Shown one piece after another: positions 8,035 to 16,165 of a stretch of DNA of 64,000 bases (position 1 is the stretch's first letter; the number at the start of each line of letters is the position of its first letter). The translations under genes and the position numbers were made by a program. A model generated the notes under the pieces. That model was not told where the DNA came from and made no database searches. It saw only the letters and a program-made list of their open reading frames with translations. Source of the DNA: Nevskia ramosa DSM 11499 (GTDB lineage Bacteria; Pseudomonadota; Gammaproteobacteria; Nevskiales; Nevskiaceae); contig NZ_ATVI01000005.1 in NCBI RefSeq assembly GCF_000420645.1, positions 1,038,357-1,102,356 on the forward strand, in the 5' to 3' direction.

Positions 8035-8970
8035 ATGGCCTCCGGCTTGCTCGAAAGCATCGACCGCAGCACCCAGCTTGCAGGGCACAACCGCCTTGCC
8101 CTGCTGCTGTTCCGGCTCGATGAGCGCCAGATTTTTGGCATCAATGTGTTCAAGGTGCAGGAAGTGATTCCCAAGCCACAGCTGTCCTGGCTGCCGTCGT
8201 CGCACGAGCTTGTGCGCGGCGTGGCCGACATCCGCGGTCGGATGATTCCGGTCATCGATCTCAATCGTGCGATCGGCCAGCCGAGCGACGAGCAGGCTGC
8301 GCACGTGATCGTCACCGAGTACAACCGCTCGATCCAGGGCTTTCTGGTGCGAGCGGTGGAACGGATCATCCACGTCAATGTCGAGCATGTGCGGCCGCCG
8401 CCGGACGGTGCCGGCGAGGGCGGTTATCTGACCGCGATCACGCAATACAACAACGAGCTGGTCGAGATCATCGATGTCGAGCAGGTGTTGTCCGATGTCG
8501 TCGGCGTGCAGGCCTCATTGTCCGAAGCGTTGCGCGAGGAAGCAGTGAGCGTCGCCCATTCGCGGCGCCGCGTGCTGGTGGTCGATGACTCCCGCGTTGC
8601 CCGCAACCAGATCGAAAAGACGCTGAATCAGCTCGGCATCGAATGCACCCTGGTCAACGACGGTCGCGAAGCGTTGCAGTATCTGCAAGCGCTCGCGGCG
8701 CGCGACGAGCCGATCAACGACTCGCTGCTGATGGTGATTTCCGATGTCGAGATGCCGGACATGGACGGCTATCGACTGACGACGGAAATCCGCCGCGATC
8801 CGAAGATGAAGTCGCTCTACGTGATGCTGCACACCAGCCTGTCCGGCGTGTTCAACAACGCGATGGTCGAGCGGGTCGGTGCCAACAAGTTCATCGCCAA
8901 GTTCAGTGCCGATGAGCTGGCGACCGGGGTGCTGGATCGGCTGAAGGCGGTCGCGCTGGAAACGGCCTGA
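8035..8970 (+). CDS. cheV: chemotaxis coupling/response regulator protein CheV
   Basis: Hybrid chemotaxis adaptor that joins receptors to CheA and can take a phosphoryl group from it. The 311-aa protein has a CheW domain (about residues 18-160, with FGINVFKVQEVI and VRGVADIRGRMIPVIDLN) and a receiver domain (about 178-305). Receiver acidic pair Asp184/Asp185 and phospho-acceptor Asp237 in ISDVEMPDMDGY are present. Divergent from flgA. In Pseudomonas-type gene order cheR follows cheV; here it is absent and a palindromic repeat element occupies the gap before flgB. Confidence 0.92.
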   Translation: MASGLLESIDRSTQLAGHNRLALLLFRLDERQIFGINVFKVQEVIPKPQLSWLPSSHELVRGVADIRGRMIPVIDLNRAIGQPSDEQAAHVIVTEYNRSIQGFLVRAVERIIHVNVEHVRPPPDGAGEGGYLTAITQYNNELVEIIDVEQVLSDVVGVQASLSEALREEAVSVAHSRRRVLVVDDSRVARNQIEKTLNQLGIECTLVNDGREALQYLQALAARDEPINDSLLMVISDVEMPDMDGYRLTTEIRRDPKMKSLYVMLHTSLSGVFNNAMVERVGANKFIAKFSADELATGVLDRLKAVALETA

Positions 8971-9034
8971 AGCATTGGCCAGTGGCCAGAAAATGCGGGA
9001 TGGAATCAGACATGCGAAGTGCAATCTTCAAGCA

Positions 9035-9123
9035 CGTCATTCCCGCGCATGCGGGAATCCAGTTCTGACGTTTGCACATCGCTGGCAACAGACAACTGGA
9101 TTCCCGCCTGCGCGGGAATGATG
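9035..9123. repeat. paired palindromic repeat (dRS3/REPIN-like), copy 1
   Basis: Two inverted copies of a short palindrome: CGTCATTCCCGC..GCGGGAATCCAGTT (left, core 9039-9058) and AACTGGATTCCCGC..GCGGGAATGA (right, core 9100-9119), about 30 bp apart. The ATTCCC-N8-GGGAAT core is the kind reported as dRS3-like repeats in Neisseria and found in many proteobacteria. A diverged second pair is at 12985-13067. It lies between cheV and flgB. Confidence 0.8.
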
Positions 9124-9193
9124 AGTGGGGTTGAGTGCCGCATCGAATCTCAAAGCTGCTTCACCCGCGCCGCTTTTCCGTCGCCAATCGCCT

Positions 9194-9210
9194 CTGGCAT
9201 ACGCCTTGTA
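9194..9210 (+). promoter_or_regulatory. sigma-54-like promoter of the flgBCDEF operon
   Basis: CTGGCATACGCCTTGTA: -24 TGGCAT (one mismatch), 5-bp spacer, -12 TTGTA. It ends 34 bp before the flgB ATG, nearly the same distance as the matching flgA element. The likely activator is a FleQ-type enhancer-binding protein, by analogy to Pseudomonas; no such gene is in the window. Confidence 0.55.
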
Positions 9211-9244
9211 ATGACCCTTCCGAACGCAAACGCGGGAGGACGCA

Positions 9245-9652
9245 ATGGCCAACCTGGATCCGATTTTCGGCATACACGCCGAGGCGATGTCCGTGCAGCG
9301 CAAGCGCATGGAAGTGCTGTCGGCCAACATCGCCAATGCCGATACGCCGGGTTTCCAGGCGCGCGATGTCGACTTCGCGTCGACGCTTGCATCGGTGATC
9401 AAGAGTGACTCGCAGGGCGCGCCACGCACCTTGACGACCGACGCTCGCCATATCCCCATGAACCTCAATCCAGCCGGCGACGGCAGCCGGCTCGCCTACC
9501 GCGTGCCGATGCAGCCGAGCGTCGATGGCAACACGGTGGACGTGCAGATCGAGCAGGCGAAGTTCGCCGAGGCTGCCTTGCACTACCAGGCTTCGCTGCA
9601 GTTCGCCGATGGCCGCATCCGCGGTCTGATGACGGCGATCACCGGTCAGTAA
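9245..9652 (+). CDS. flgB: flagellar basal-body rod protein FlgB
   Basis: Proximal rod subunit of the flagellar basal body, exported by the flagellar type III system. The 135-aa length is normal. The N-terminal rod signature reads RMEVLSANIANADTPGFQARD, and the C-terminus (FAEAALHYQASLQFADGRIRGL) forms the paired coiled coil. A strong GGGAGGA ribosome-binding site lies 5 bases before the ATG, behind a sigma-54-like promoter. First gene of the flgB-F operon, followed by flgC after 10 bp. Confidence 0.95.
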   Translation: MANLDPIFGIHAEAMSVQRKRMEVLSANIANADTPGFQARDVDFASTLASVIKSDSQGAPRTLTTDARHIPMNLNPAGDGSRLAYRVPMQPSVDGNTVDVQIEQAKFAEAALHYQASLQFADGRIRGLMTAITGQ

Positions 9653-9662
9653 GGAGAGCCTC

Positions 9663-10070
9663 ATGTCCTCTTTCAAGATCTTCGACATCGCAGGCAGTGC
9701 GCTCAGCGCCCAGTCGCTGCGCCTCAACACCGTGGCCTCGAACCTCGCCAATGCCAATGCGATCAGCGGCACGGCCGAAGGCGCGTACAAGTCGCGTCTG
9801 CCGATGTTCAAGGCGGCGATGGAAGCGGGCGGCAAGGACACGGCGGGCGTGCAGGTACTCGGCGTCGTCGAAAGTCAGACGCCGGCCGACAAGCGCTACG
9901 AGCCGGGCCATCCGCTCGCCGATGCCGATGGCTACGTCTATGCGCCGAACGTCAACGTCGTCGAAGAGATGGTCAACATGATTTCGGCTTCGCGCTCCTA
10001 CCAGTCGAGCGTGGAAGTGATGAACACCGCCAAGGAATTGGCCAGCCGCACCTTGTCGCTCGGCCGCTGA
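9663..10070 (+). CDS. flgC: flagellar basal-body rod protein FlgC
   Basis: Proximal rod subunit, 135 aa. The N-terminus carries the rod motif (SLRLNTVASNLANANAISGT); the C-terminus NVVEEMVNMISASRSYQSSV and MNTAKELASRTLSLGR is the diagnostic FlgC end. GGAGAG lies just before the ATG, 10 bp after the flgB stop, so the two genes are cotranscribed. Confidence 0.95.
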   Translation: MSSFKIFDIAGSALSAQSLRLNTVASNLANANAISGTAEGAYKSRLPMFKAAMEAGGKDTAGVQVLGVVESQTPADKRYEPGHPLADADGYVYAPNVNVVEEMVNMISASRSYQSSVEVMNTAKELASRTLSLGR

Positions 10071-10108
10071 GCCCACTGACCCCCATTGAGCCCTCTCAGG
10101 ACACTGAC

Positions 10109-10771
10109 ATGACCGCCGCCGTCACCAACAACACTTACAGCGATCTCGGCCTGAATCTGAAACAGACCGACAAGAAGGCCGAATCGCTCGGCCAGGCCGA
10201 CTTTCTCAGGCTGATGACCACGCAGCTGCAGAACCAGGATCCGCTGAAGCCGCTGGAGTCCAACGAATTCCTCGGCCAGATCGCCCAGTTCTCGACCGTC
10301 TCCGGCATTCAAGGCCTGCAGGATTCGTTCAAGTCGCTGTCAACCTCGCTGACCTCCAGCCAGTCATTGCAGGCGGCTGGTCTGGTCGGCCACGGTGTGC
10401 TGTATCCCTCGAAGACCGGCTATCTCGATGGCGAGAACGGCCTCAGCGGCGGTGTCGACATGACCTCCGGCGGCCAGCTCGCGGTCGAGATCGTCGATGG
10501 CAGCGGCCAGGTGGTGCGCCGTCTCGATTACGGCACCCAGGGCGCCGGCACCAGCTACTTCACCTGGGATGGCAAGGATTCCGCCGGCAACACCCTGCCG
10601 TCCGGCAGCTACGGCATCCGCGGCCAGGTCACGCGCAACGGCAAGACCGAAGCAGCGACCACGCTCGCGGCCGGCCTGGTGCAGAGCGTGGCGCTGGGCA
10701 GCAACGGCCTGAGCCTGAATCTCGCCGGCGTTGGCGCCGTCGCCTTCAGCGACATCCGCCAGATCATCTGA
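10109..10771 (+). CDS. flgD: hook capping protein FlgD
   Basis: Scaffold cap needed for polymerisation of the hook protein FlgE, discarded at hook completion. The 220-aa product shows the N-terminal FlgD signature (LGQADFLRLMTTQLQNQDPL, then LESNEFLGQIAQFSTVSGIQ) and the FlgD Ig-like/tudor portion (FTWDGKDSAGNTLPSGSYGI). It sits in the standard place between flgC and flgE, but an unusually wide 183-bp interval holding a small ORF separates it from flgE. Confidence 0.94.
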   Translation: MTAAVTNNTYSDLGLNLKQTDKKAESLGQADFLRLMTTQLQNQDPLKPLESNEFLGQIAQFSTVSGIQGLQDSFKSLSTSLTSSQSLQAAGLVGHGVLYPSKTGYLDGENGLSGGVDMTSGGQLAVEIVDGSGQVVRRLDYGTQGAGTSYFTWDGKDSAGNTLPSGSYGIRGQVTRNGKTEAATTLAAGLVQSVALGSNGLSLNLAGVGAVAFSDIRQII

Positions 10772-10782
10772 ATCCAGCCGCC

Positions 10783-10953
10783 ATGAACTTGCGCCGCAAG
10801 CCACGTCGTCTGGTGGCTGCTATCCGTCCCGAACTGCGCCAGATCCCTGGCCTGTTCGATTTCCCGGCGGCGGGTTGTCGCCGTTGTCCCGATGAACTGG
10901 CGAAGTTCGTCGAAAGCCTCATTGCCCCCACGCGCAGCATCGGAGCCCACTGA
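10783..10953 (+). CDS. small 56-aa ORF between flgD and flgE, function unknown
   Basis: An ATG at 10783 opens a 57-codon frame that ends TGA at 10951-10953, one base before the flgE ATG. The peptide begins MNLRRKPRRLVAAIRPELRQ, has CRRC in the middle and ends with DELAKFVESLIAP. About two thirds of codons end in G or C, lower than its neighbours but coding-like. It fills an otherwise unexplained gap in a tight operon, and its stop touches flgE, suggesting translational coupling. Against it, there is no good Shine-Dalgarno before the ATG, and I recognise no family. It could equally be untranslated leader for flgE. Confidence 0.35.
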   Translation: MNLRRKPRRLVAAIRPELRQIPGLFDFPAAGCRRCPDELAKFVESLIAPTRSIGAH

Positions 10954-10954
10954 C

Positions 10955-12175
10955 ATGTCCTTCAACATTGCACTGACCGGCCTCAACGCTGCGTCTGCGG
11001 ACCTGAGCGTCACCGCCAACAACATCGCCAACGCCAACACCACCGGCTTCAAGGAATCGCGCGCGCAGTTCGCCGATTTCTTCCTGTCCAACGCCTATGG
11101 CGTATCGGACACGGCAGTCGGCGGCGGCGTGCGAGTCGGCAAGGTGTCGCAGCAATTCACTCAGGGCGCGATCAGCGTCACCAACAATTCGCTCGACCTT
11201 GCGGTCAGCGGCACCGGCATGTTCACCCTGTCGAAGAACGGCGCGATCAGCTACTCGCGTGCCGGCCAGTTCGGCACCGATCGCGATGGCTATGTCGTCA
11301 ACGGCTCCGGTGCCCGCCTGCAGGCCTATCCGCCGGTCGCTGGCGGTGCCAGTTTCGATTCGGCGAATCTGAGCGACATCCAGCTGTCGACCTCGGACAA
11401 TCCGCCGAGCCCGACCACCTTGCTGAAGACCGGCGTCAATCTGCCGGCCGAAGCCAAAGTGCCGGTGACGACGCCGTTCGCGTCGACCGATCCGACCAGC
11501 TACAACAACACGACCTCGGTCACCGTCTACGACTCGCTCGGCACCGCGCACCCGGCCAACCTGTTCTTCGTCAAGTCCGCCACGCCGAACGAGTGGACGA
11601 TGCATACGCAGATCGATGGCAACGAGATCGGCACCGGCCAGACCGTCACGTTCAACGCCGATGGCTCGCTGGCCACGCCTGCCAACGGCCAGATCGCGCT
11701 GCCGTCGTACACGACGACCACCGGTTCGAACCCGGTGACGATGACCCTGGACCTGAAAAACAGCACCCAGTACGGCAACACTTTCTCGGTCAACAGCCTG
11801 ACCCAGGACGGCTATGCAACCGGCCGTCTCAGCGGCATCGAAGTGACCCAGGAAGGTGTCGTGCAGGCGCGCTTCACCAATGGCCAGGCGACGCCGCTGG
11901 GCCAGATCGCGATGGCCAACTTCGCCAACCCGCAGGGCCTGCAGCAGCTCGGCGATACCAGCTGGGGCGAAACCTTTTCATCCGGTCCGGTGATTCGTGG
12001 CACCGCGAACTCTTCGAACTTCGGCTTGATCCAGAGCGGCGCGCTGGAAGGCTCGAACGTCGACATCACCAAGCAGCTGGTCAACATGATCACCTCGCAG
12101 CGCAGCTTCCAGGCGAATGCCCAGATGATCTCGACGACCGACCAGATCACCCAGACGATCATCAACATCCGTTGA
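10955..12175 (+). CDS. flgE: flagellar hook protein FlgE
   Basis: Structural subunit of the hook, the universal joint of the flagellum. The 406-aa product starts MSFNIALTGLNAASADLSVT with the NNIANANTTGFKESRAQFAD rod/hook motif, has the FlgE D2-type central region rich in Thr and Asn (YNNTTSVTVYDSLGTAHPAN is diagnostic), and ends with QLVNMITSQRSFQANAQMIS. The frame is open upstream to 10892, but CGGAG at 10941 and the conserved MSFN set the start at 10955. Confidence 0.96.
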   Translation: MSFNIALTGLNAASADLSVTANNIANANTTGFKESRAQFADFFLSNAYGVSDTAVGGGVRVGKVSQQFTQGAISVTNNSLDLAVSGTGMFTLSKNGAISYSRAGQFGTDRDGYVVNGSGARLQAYPPVAGGASFDSANLSDIQLSTSDNPPSPTTLLKTGVNLPAEAKVPVTTPFASTDPTSYNNTTSVTVYDSLGTAHPANLFFVKSATPNEWTMHTQIDGNEIGTGQTVTFNADGSLATPANGQIALPSYTTTTGSNPVTMTLDLKNSTQYGNTFSVNSLTQDGYATGRLSGIEVTQEGVVQARFTNGQATPLGQIAMANFANPQGLQQLGDTSWGETFSSGPVIRGTANSSNFGLIQSGALEGSNVDITKQLVNMITSQRSFQANAQMISTTDQITQTIINIR

Positions 12176-12209
12176 TCGATTGCCGAGGCTTTACGGAGAC
12201 TGAAGCGCC

Positions 12210-12950
12210 ATGGATCGTGCTCTCTACGTTGGAATGTCTGGCGCCATCGCCACCTTGCGGGCGCAGACGGCGAACAGCCATAACCTGGCGAACGCTGGCA
12301 CTGTCGGCTTTCGAGCCGAACTGGCGGCGGCACAGTCGATCAATGTCGAGGGCGCCGGCTTTCAGTCGCGGGTCAATTCCCAGCTGGCTGATAACGGCTG
12401 GGACTCGGCGCAGGGCGCGATCATGCAGACCGGCGAATCGCTCGATATCGCCCTGAAAGGCGACAACTGGCTGGCCGTGCAGGCACCGGATGGCAGCGAG
12501 GCTTACACCAAGGCCGGCGATCTGCGGCTCGATCCGAACGGCCAGTTGCGCACGGCCAACGGGCTTGCCGTGCTCAGCGATGGCGGGCCGATCTCGCTGC
12601 CGCTGTCGACCTCGATCTCGATCGGCAACGACGGCACCATCACCGCCGTGCCGCAGGGACAGAGCGCGGCTTCACAAGTCGTGATCGGCCGCCTCAAGGT
12701 GGTCAGCGGTGCGCAGAATCAGCTGGAGCGAGGTGGCGATGGCCTGATGCGCGCCACCACCGGCACCACGCTCAACCCGGCTGCCGGCGACGTGCTGGTC
12801 AGCGGCGCGCTGGAAAGCTCGAACGTCAATCTGGCTGGCGCAATGGTCAACATGATCAACCTCGCACGGCAGTTCGAGCTGCAATCGAAAGTGATGAAGG
12901 CCGCCGAGGACAACGCGCAGGCGTCGAACAGTCTGGTCAGCCTGAACTAA
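12210..12950 (+). CDS. flgF: flagellar basal-body rod protein FlgF
   Basis: Proximal rod protein, 246 aa, exported by the flagellar system. It opens MDRALYVGMSGAIATLRAQT, the FlgF-type start, with ANSHNLANAGTVGF as rod motif, and ends SSNVNLAGAMVNMINLARQF followed by QSKVMKAAEDNAQASN. FlgG would be expected next, but the operon stops here: a palindromic repeat and a convergent wzi gene follow. The rest of the rod, ring and junction genes must be elsewhere. Confidence 0.93.
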   Translation: MDRALYVGMSGAIATLRAQTANSHNLANAGTVGFRAELAAAQSINVEGAGFQSRVNSQLADNGWDSAQGAIMQTGESLDIALKGDNWLAVQAPDGSEAYTKAGDLRLDPNGQLRTANGLAVLSDGGPISLPLSTSISIGNDGTITAVPQGQSAASQVVIGRLKVVSGAQNQLERGGDGLMRATTGTTLNPAAGDVLVSGALESSNVNLAGAMVNMINLARQFELQSKVMKAAEDNAQASNSLVSLN

Positions 12951-12984
12951 CGCGAGAGCGTTTCAAGTTGAAAACGCCCTAAGT

Positions 12985-13067
12985 CGTCATGCCCACGCAG
13001 GCGGGCATCCAGTTCTCATGCGGAGCGCTGCGGCCCCAACCGGATTCCCGCCTGCGCGGGAATGACG
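12985..13067. repeat. paired palindromic repeat (dRS3/REPIN-like), copy 2
   Basis: Left half CGTCATGCCCACGCAGGCGG runs into GCATCCAG; right half CCGGATTCCCGCCTGCGCGG runs into GAATGACG. The halves are inverted relative to each other and match copy 1 at 9035-9123. The right arm keeps the ATTCCC-N8-GGGAAT core; the left has drifted to ATGCCC/GGGCAT with compensating changes that keep the stem. It fills the gap between the convergent flgF and wzi stops and could act as terminator. Confidence 0.8.
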
Positions 13068-13073
13068 GATGCC

Positions 13074-14579
13074 CTAGAAGCTGAACTGCACGCCAGCTTC
13101 GACGTTGAATTGAGAACCGACGTCGGGGAATGGCTGTTCATCCTGGTAACGCACGCCTAGGTCGAAGGTGAAGCTCTGCCAGGGGATGGTGACGCCGGCT
13201 TCGTACTGATTGACGGTCACCGGTTGGGCGCTCACGGTGTTGCGCAGATAGCTGCCTGATGCCTGCGCTGCCGCCAGTTCCGCCGTGTTGATGTGGGCGT
13301 TGTGGAAGGCCGCGCGATAGGTCCAGCCGTTCGGCATCATCATCAAGCCAGACACCGTGAACAAGGTCGAGTCGCTGTCCAGCGAAAAGCCCATCGTGCG
13401 CCCGCGATAGCGGAAGCCGTCGGTGTATTGATCGTTGTTGTAGGCAAGGCCAGTCACTCGATTTCCAAAGCCGAAGGCATCGAGCGTGGCGCGGCTGTCG
13501 GTGTACTCGGCTACCAGCCGCCAACTGGCGCCGTTCTGGTCCCAGGGGCCCGCCCAACTCAGGCCGCCCATGTGGCTCTCATAGGAATGCGTGAACGGGC
13601 CGGTGTCCTCGTTCATGATCTGCAGATACGGCGAGAAGCTGACCACGTTGAAATCGTAGGTGTACTTGATTTCGAAAGTGCCTTCGTCGTTGCTGGCGTT
13701 GCGATCCTTGTCGGTATTGTTGATGCCGAACGCGGCGCGGAACGGCTTGCAGGCGTTGTCGCCACCGCAGAACTGGGACACCCGCGTCACCGTCAGCTCC
13801 AGCCCGTCGATCGGTTCGATGCTGATGCGGATCGAACCGACGCCGGTATTGCGGTCATCTCGCGAATCCTCTTCGAGCAGGCCGACAAAGAAATCGATCT
13901 GGTAGCGGCCCAGCCAGCTCAGCCACTTGGTTTCGAAAGCGGTCGAGTTGTTGCGGGTGATACCGATCTTCGGGAACGGCCGCGCGTTGTTCGACAGGAT
14001 CAGGCTGGATGCATAGCCGGGCCCGTACCACTTGTCGATGTAGCCGCCGTACAACTGCCAGTTGCCCAGCAGCGTCGTTGCATAAGTGCCATCCAGCGTG
14101 AAGCGGGCGCCGCTATCACCATTGCCGAGCGGCGTCAGCGCGCCGACACGGAAGTTGGCCGAAAAACGTTCGCCGTCGTAGTCCAGCCCGGCACGCGCAT
14201 CGACCTCGTCTCGCGCGTTGTCGCCGAAATCGCGGATCAGGTTCGGCTCGCTGGCCAGCCGCAACTCACCTGCCGCCTTCAGTCCACCGGTATGGCGGCC
14301 ACTGCCAAGCTTGTCCAGCACGCGCTGCGCAGCCATACGCACGAACTCCGGTTGGCCCGTCAACCGACCTTCATCCTGCAAGGGCTCGAAATAGCCGACC
14401 GGAATAGGCCAGGTTGTGATCGGCCCTGCAATCAGGCCGCGCGCGTGGAGAATTTCGATATCGCTGCGCAGCGCGCGGTCGCCGACGTCGGCCCAGGGTG
14501 CGGCGATCGCAGGTGCGGCCGCAGTCAGGGCGCCGAGAATTGCCGACAAGCTCAAGGCCAAGCGAGGTGCAAGGGTCAT
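13074..14579 (-). CDS. capsule assembly Wzi family outer-membrane protein
   Basis: Predicted 501-aa outer-membrane beta-barrel of the Wzi family, which in Escherichia coli K30 and Klebsiella helps hold group 1 capsule on the cell. A signal peptide ends near residue 27 (PAIAAPW). The family core is unmistakable: GGYIDKWYGPGYASSLILSN, then NARPFPKIGITRNNSTAFET and KWLSWLGRYQIDFFVG. The C-terminus QFNVEAGVQFSF is a barrel-closing strand ending in Phe. It lies downstream of rmlBACD on the same strand, 102 bp after rfbD, so it may serve the polymer encoded to its right. Confidence 0.87.
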   Translation of the reverse strand: MTLAPRLALSLSAILGALTAAAPAIAAPWADVGDRALRSDIEILHARGLIAGPITTWPIPVGYFEPLQDEGRLTGQPEFVRMAAQRVLDKLGSGRHTGGLKAAGELRLASEPNLIRDFGDNARDEVDARAGLDYDGERFSANFRVGALTPLGNGDSGARFTLDGTYATTLLGNWQLYGGYIDKWYGPGYASSLILSNNARPFPKIGITRNNSTAFETKWLSWLGRYQIDFFVGLLEEDSRDDRNTGVGSIRISIEPIDGLELTVTRVSQFCGGDNACKPFRAAFGINNTDKDRNASNDEGTFEIKYTYDFNVVSFSPYLQIMNEDTGPFTHSYESHMGGLSWAGPWDQNGASWRLVAEYTDSRATLDAFGFGNRVTGLAYNNDQYTDGFRYRGRTMGFSLDSDSTLFTVSGLMMMPNGWTYRAAFHNAHINTAELAAAQASGSYLRNTVSAQPVTVNQYEAGVTIPWQSFTFDLGVRYQDEQPFPDVGSQFNVEAGVQFSF

Positions 14580-14681
14580 CAGGCCGGTTCTCCACGGGTT
14601 CTTGATGGGTTGAACATCAGCATGGCATCACTGGTCCGCAATCGGCAGGCCAACATCGGTAGCGGCTGTGATCGACCGTGC

Positions 14682-15572
14682 TCAGGCCCGCTTCTGTGCT
14701 TCGATGTCATCCAGGCAGAGGTTCAGACTCTGCCGCCAGTCAGCGAGGACGAAGCCTGCAGCCTCAGCCAGCCGCGTGTTGTCGAGCCGCGAATTGGCAG
14801 GCCGGCTGGCAGGGGTCGGATAATCCGCCGTGGTGATGCCATCGACCGGCACGAGGCGAGTCAGACCGCGCTTGGCACCTTCTTCGACGATGGCACTGGC
14901 AAAGCCATGCCAGCTCGTTGAGCCGGACGCCGTCAGGTTCAGCAATGCGGCAGGCGGTGTTGCTGTCAGCGGAAAGCTGCGCAGCAGTTGTGCGGTTGCA
15001 TCGGCAATGGCGCGGCTCCAGGTCGGCGCGCCGAACTGGTCGGCAACTACCCGCAAGCGATCGCGCTCGGCGGCAAGCTTCAACATCGTCGCCAGAAAAT
15101 TCTTGCCCCGGAGACCATAGACCCAGCTCGTACGCAGAATGACGTGACGCCCGCCGACCGCACGAATGGCCTCTTCTCCGGCGAGTTTGCTGCTGCCATA
15201 GACGGAGACGGGCGAGGGCGCATCATCCTCGCGATAGACGCCATCCCTGCTGCCGTCGAACACGTAATCGGTCGAATAATGCACGAGCAACGCATCCAGA
15301 TCGGCACAGGTTTCGGCCAGTGCCTGCGGCGCCAGCGCATTGACGGTATGAGCCAACTCCGGCTCGCTTTCGGCCTTGTCGACGGCCGTGTAAGCAGCCG
15401 GGTTCACGACCAGATCGGGTTTCACCCGGCGCAGGTAAGCGGCGGCGGCGGCCGGATCGGCGAGATTGCATTCGTTGCGGCCGGGCGCCAGCACCTCGCC
15501 GAATGTCGACAGCGCGCGGCGCAGTTCCCAGCCCACCTGGCCGGTGCTGCCGGTGATGACGATGCGGCTCAT
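14682..15572 (-). CDS. rfbD: dTDP-4-dehydrorhamnose reductase
   Basis: Last step of dTDP-L-rhamnose synthesis: NADPH reduction of dTDP-4-keto-L-rhamnose. The 296-aa product has TGSTGQVG at residues 7-14, the NPAAYTAVDKAESEP motif of RmlD, DYVFDG, and the catalytic YGSSK. The ATG overlaps the rfbC stop by 4 bases (ATGA). It completes an rmlB-A-C-D order on the minus strand. Confidence 0.95.
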   Translation of the reverse strand: MSRIVITGSTGQVGWELRRALSTFGEVLAPGRNECNLADPAAAAAYLRRVKPDLVVNPAAYTAVDKAESEPELAHTVNALAPQALAETCADLDALLVHYSTDYVFDGSRDGVYREDDAPSPVSVYGSSKLAGEEAIRAVGGRHVILRTSWVYGLRGKNFLATMLKLAAERDRLRVVADQFGAPTWSRAIADATAQLLRSFPLTATPPAALLNLTASGSTSWHGFASAIVEEGAKRGLTRLVPVDGITTADYPTPASRPANSRLDNTRLAEAAGFVLADWRQSLNLCLDDIEAQKRA

Positions 15573-16150
15573 GGCTGTTCGCGATTCAGGAAAGATTCCG
15601 GAAACACCTCGGCCGCAGCGAACAGCTGGCCGTTCCGATCCTTGTCCGCCAGCAGCGGCTCAGAAAAGCCGGCCGGTAGCGGCCAGTCGATGGCCAGCGT
15701 CGGGTCATTCCAGACGATCGCGCGTTCGAAAGCGGGCGCGTAGAAATCCGTGGTCTTGTACAGAAATTCCGCGAACTCGGACAACACCAGAAAGCCGTGG
15801 CCGAAGCCTGCAGGCACCCAGAGCTGGCGCTTGTTGGTGGCCGACAGGGTCACCCCGATCCAGCGTCCGAACGTCGGGCTGCCGCGACGGAGATCCACAG
15901 CAACGTCATAGACCTCGCCCTCGGTCACGCGAACCAGTTTTCCCTGGGCTTGCTCGATCTGGTAATGCAGGCCGCGCAATACGCCACGGGCCGAGCGAGA
16001 GTGATTGTCCTGGACGAAATTGACGTCCACACCGGTAATGGAAGCGAAAGTACGGGCGTTGAAGCTTTCCAGGAAAAAGCCGCGCTGGTCGCCGAACACA
16101 CGCGGTTCCAGGATCAGCACATCGGGCAGATCAGTAGGGATGCAATTCAT
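15569..16150 (-). CDS. rfbC: dTDP-4-dehydrorhamnose 3,5-epimerase
   Basis: Third step of dTDP-L-rhamnose synthesis: double epimerisation at C3 and C5. The 193-aa cupin protein shows LILEPRVFGDQRGFFLESFN, the catalytic-His block VLRGLHYQIEQAQGKLVRV, and YDVAVDLRRGSPTFGRW with VPAGFGHGFLVLSE. It is 15 bp downstream of rfbA and overlaps rfbD by 4 bases. Confidence 0.96.
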   Translation of the reverse strand: MNCIPTDLPDVLILEPRVFGDQRGFFLESFNARTFASITGVDVNFVQDNHSRSARGVLRGLHYQIEQAQGKLVRVTEGEVYDVAVDLRRGSPTFGRWIGVTLSATNKRQLWVPAGFGHGFLVLSEFAEFLYKTTDFYAPAFERAIVWNDPTLAIDWPLPAGFSEPLLADKDRNGQLFAAAEVFPESFLNREQP

Positions 16151-16165
16151 CAGTTCAATGTTGGT

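Noticed and set aside
7195..8445. 416-codon frame as a long FlgA
   Set aside because: The first 180 codons are antisense to cheV; the FlgA signal peptide begins at 7905 and a sigma-54-like promoter lies just before it.
9035..13067. CRISPR-like palindromic repeats
   Set aside because: Only two pairs, inverted rather than direct, 4 kb apart and without regular spacers; they fit a REP/dRS3-type element.
13293..14921. 542-codon open frame antisense to wzi and the end of rfbD
   Set aside because: Overlaps two well-supported genes; no domain motifs or sensible composition.
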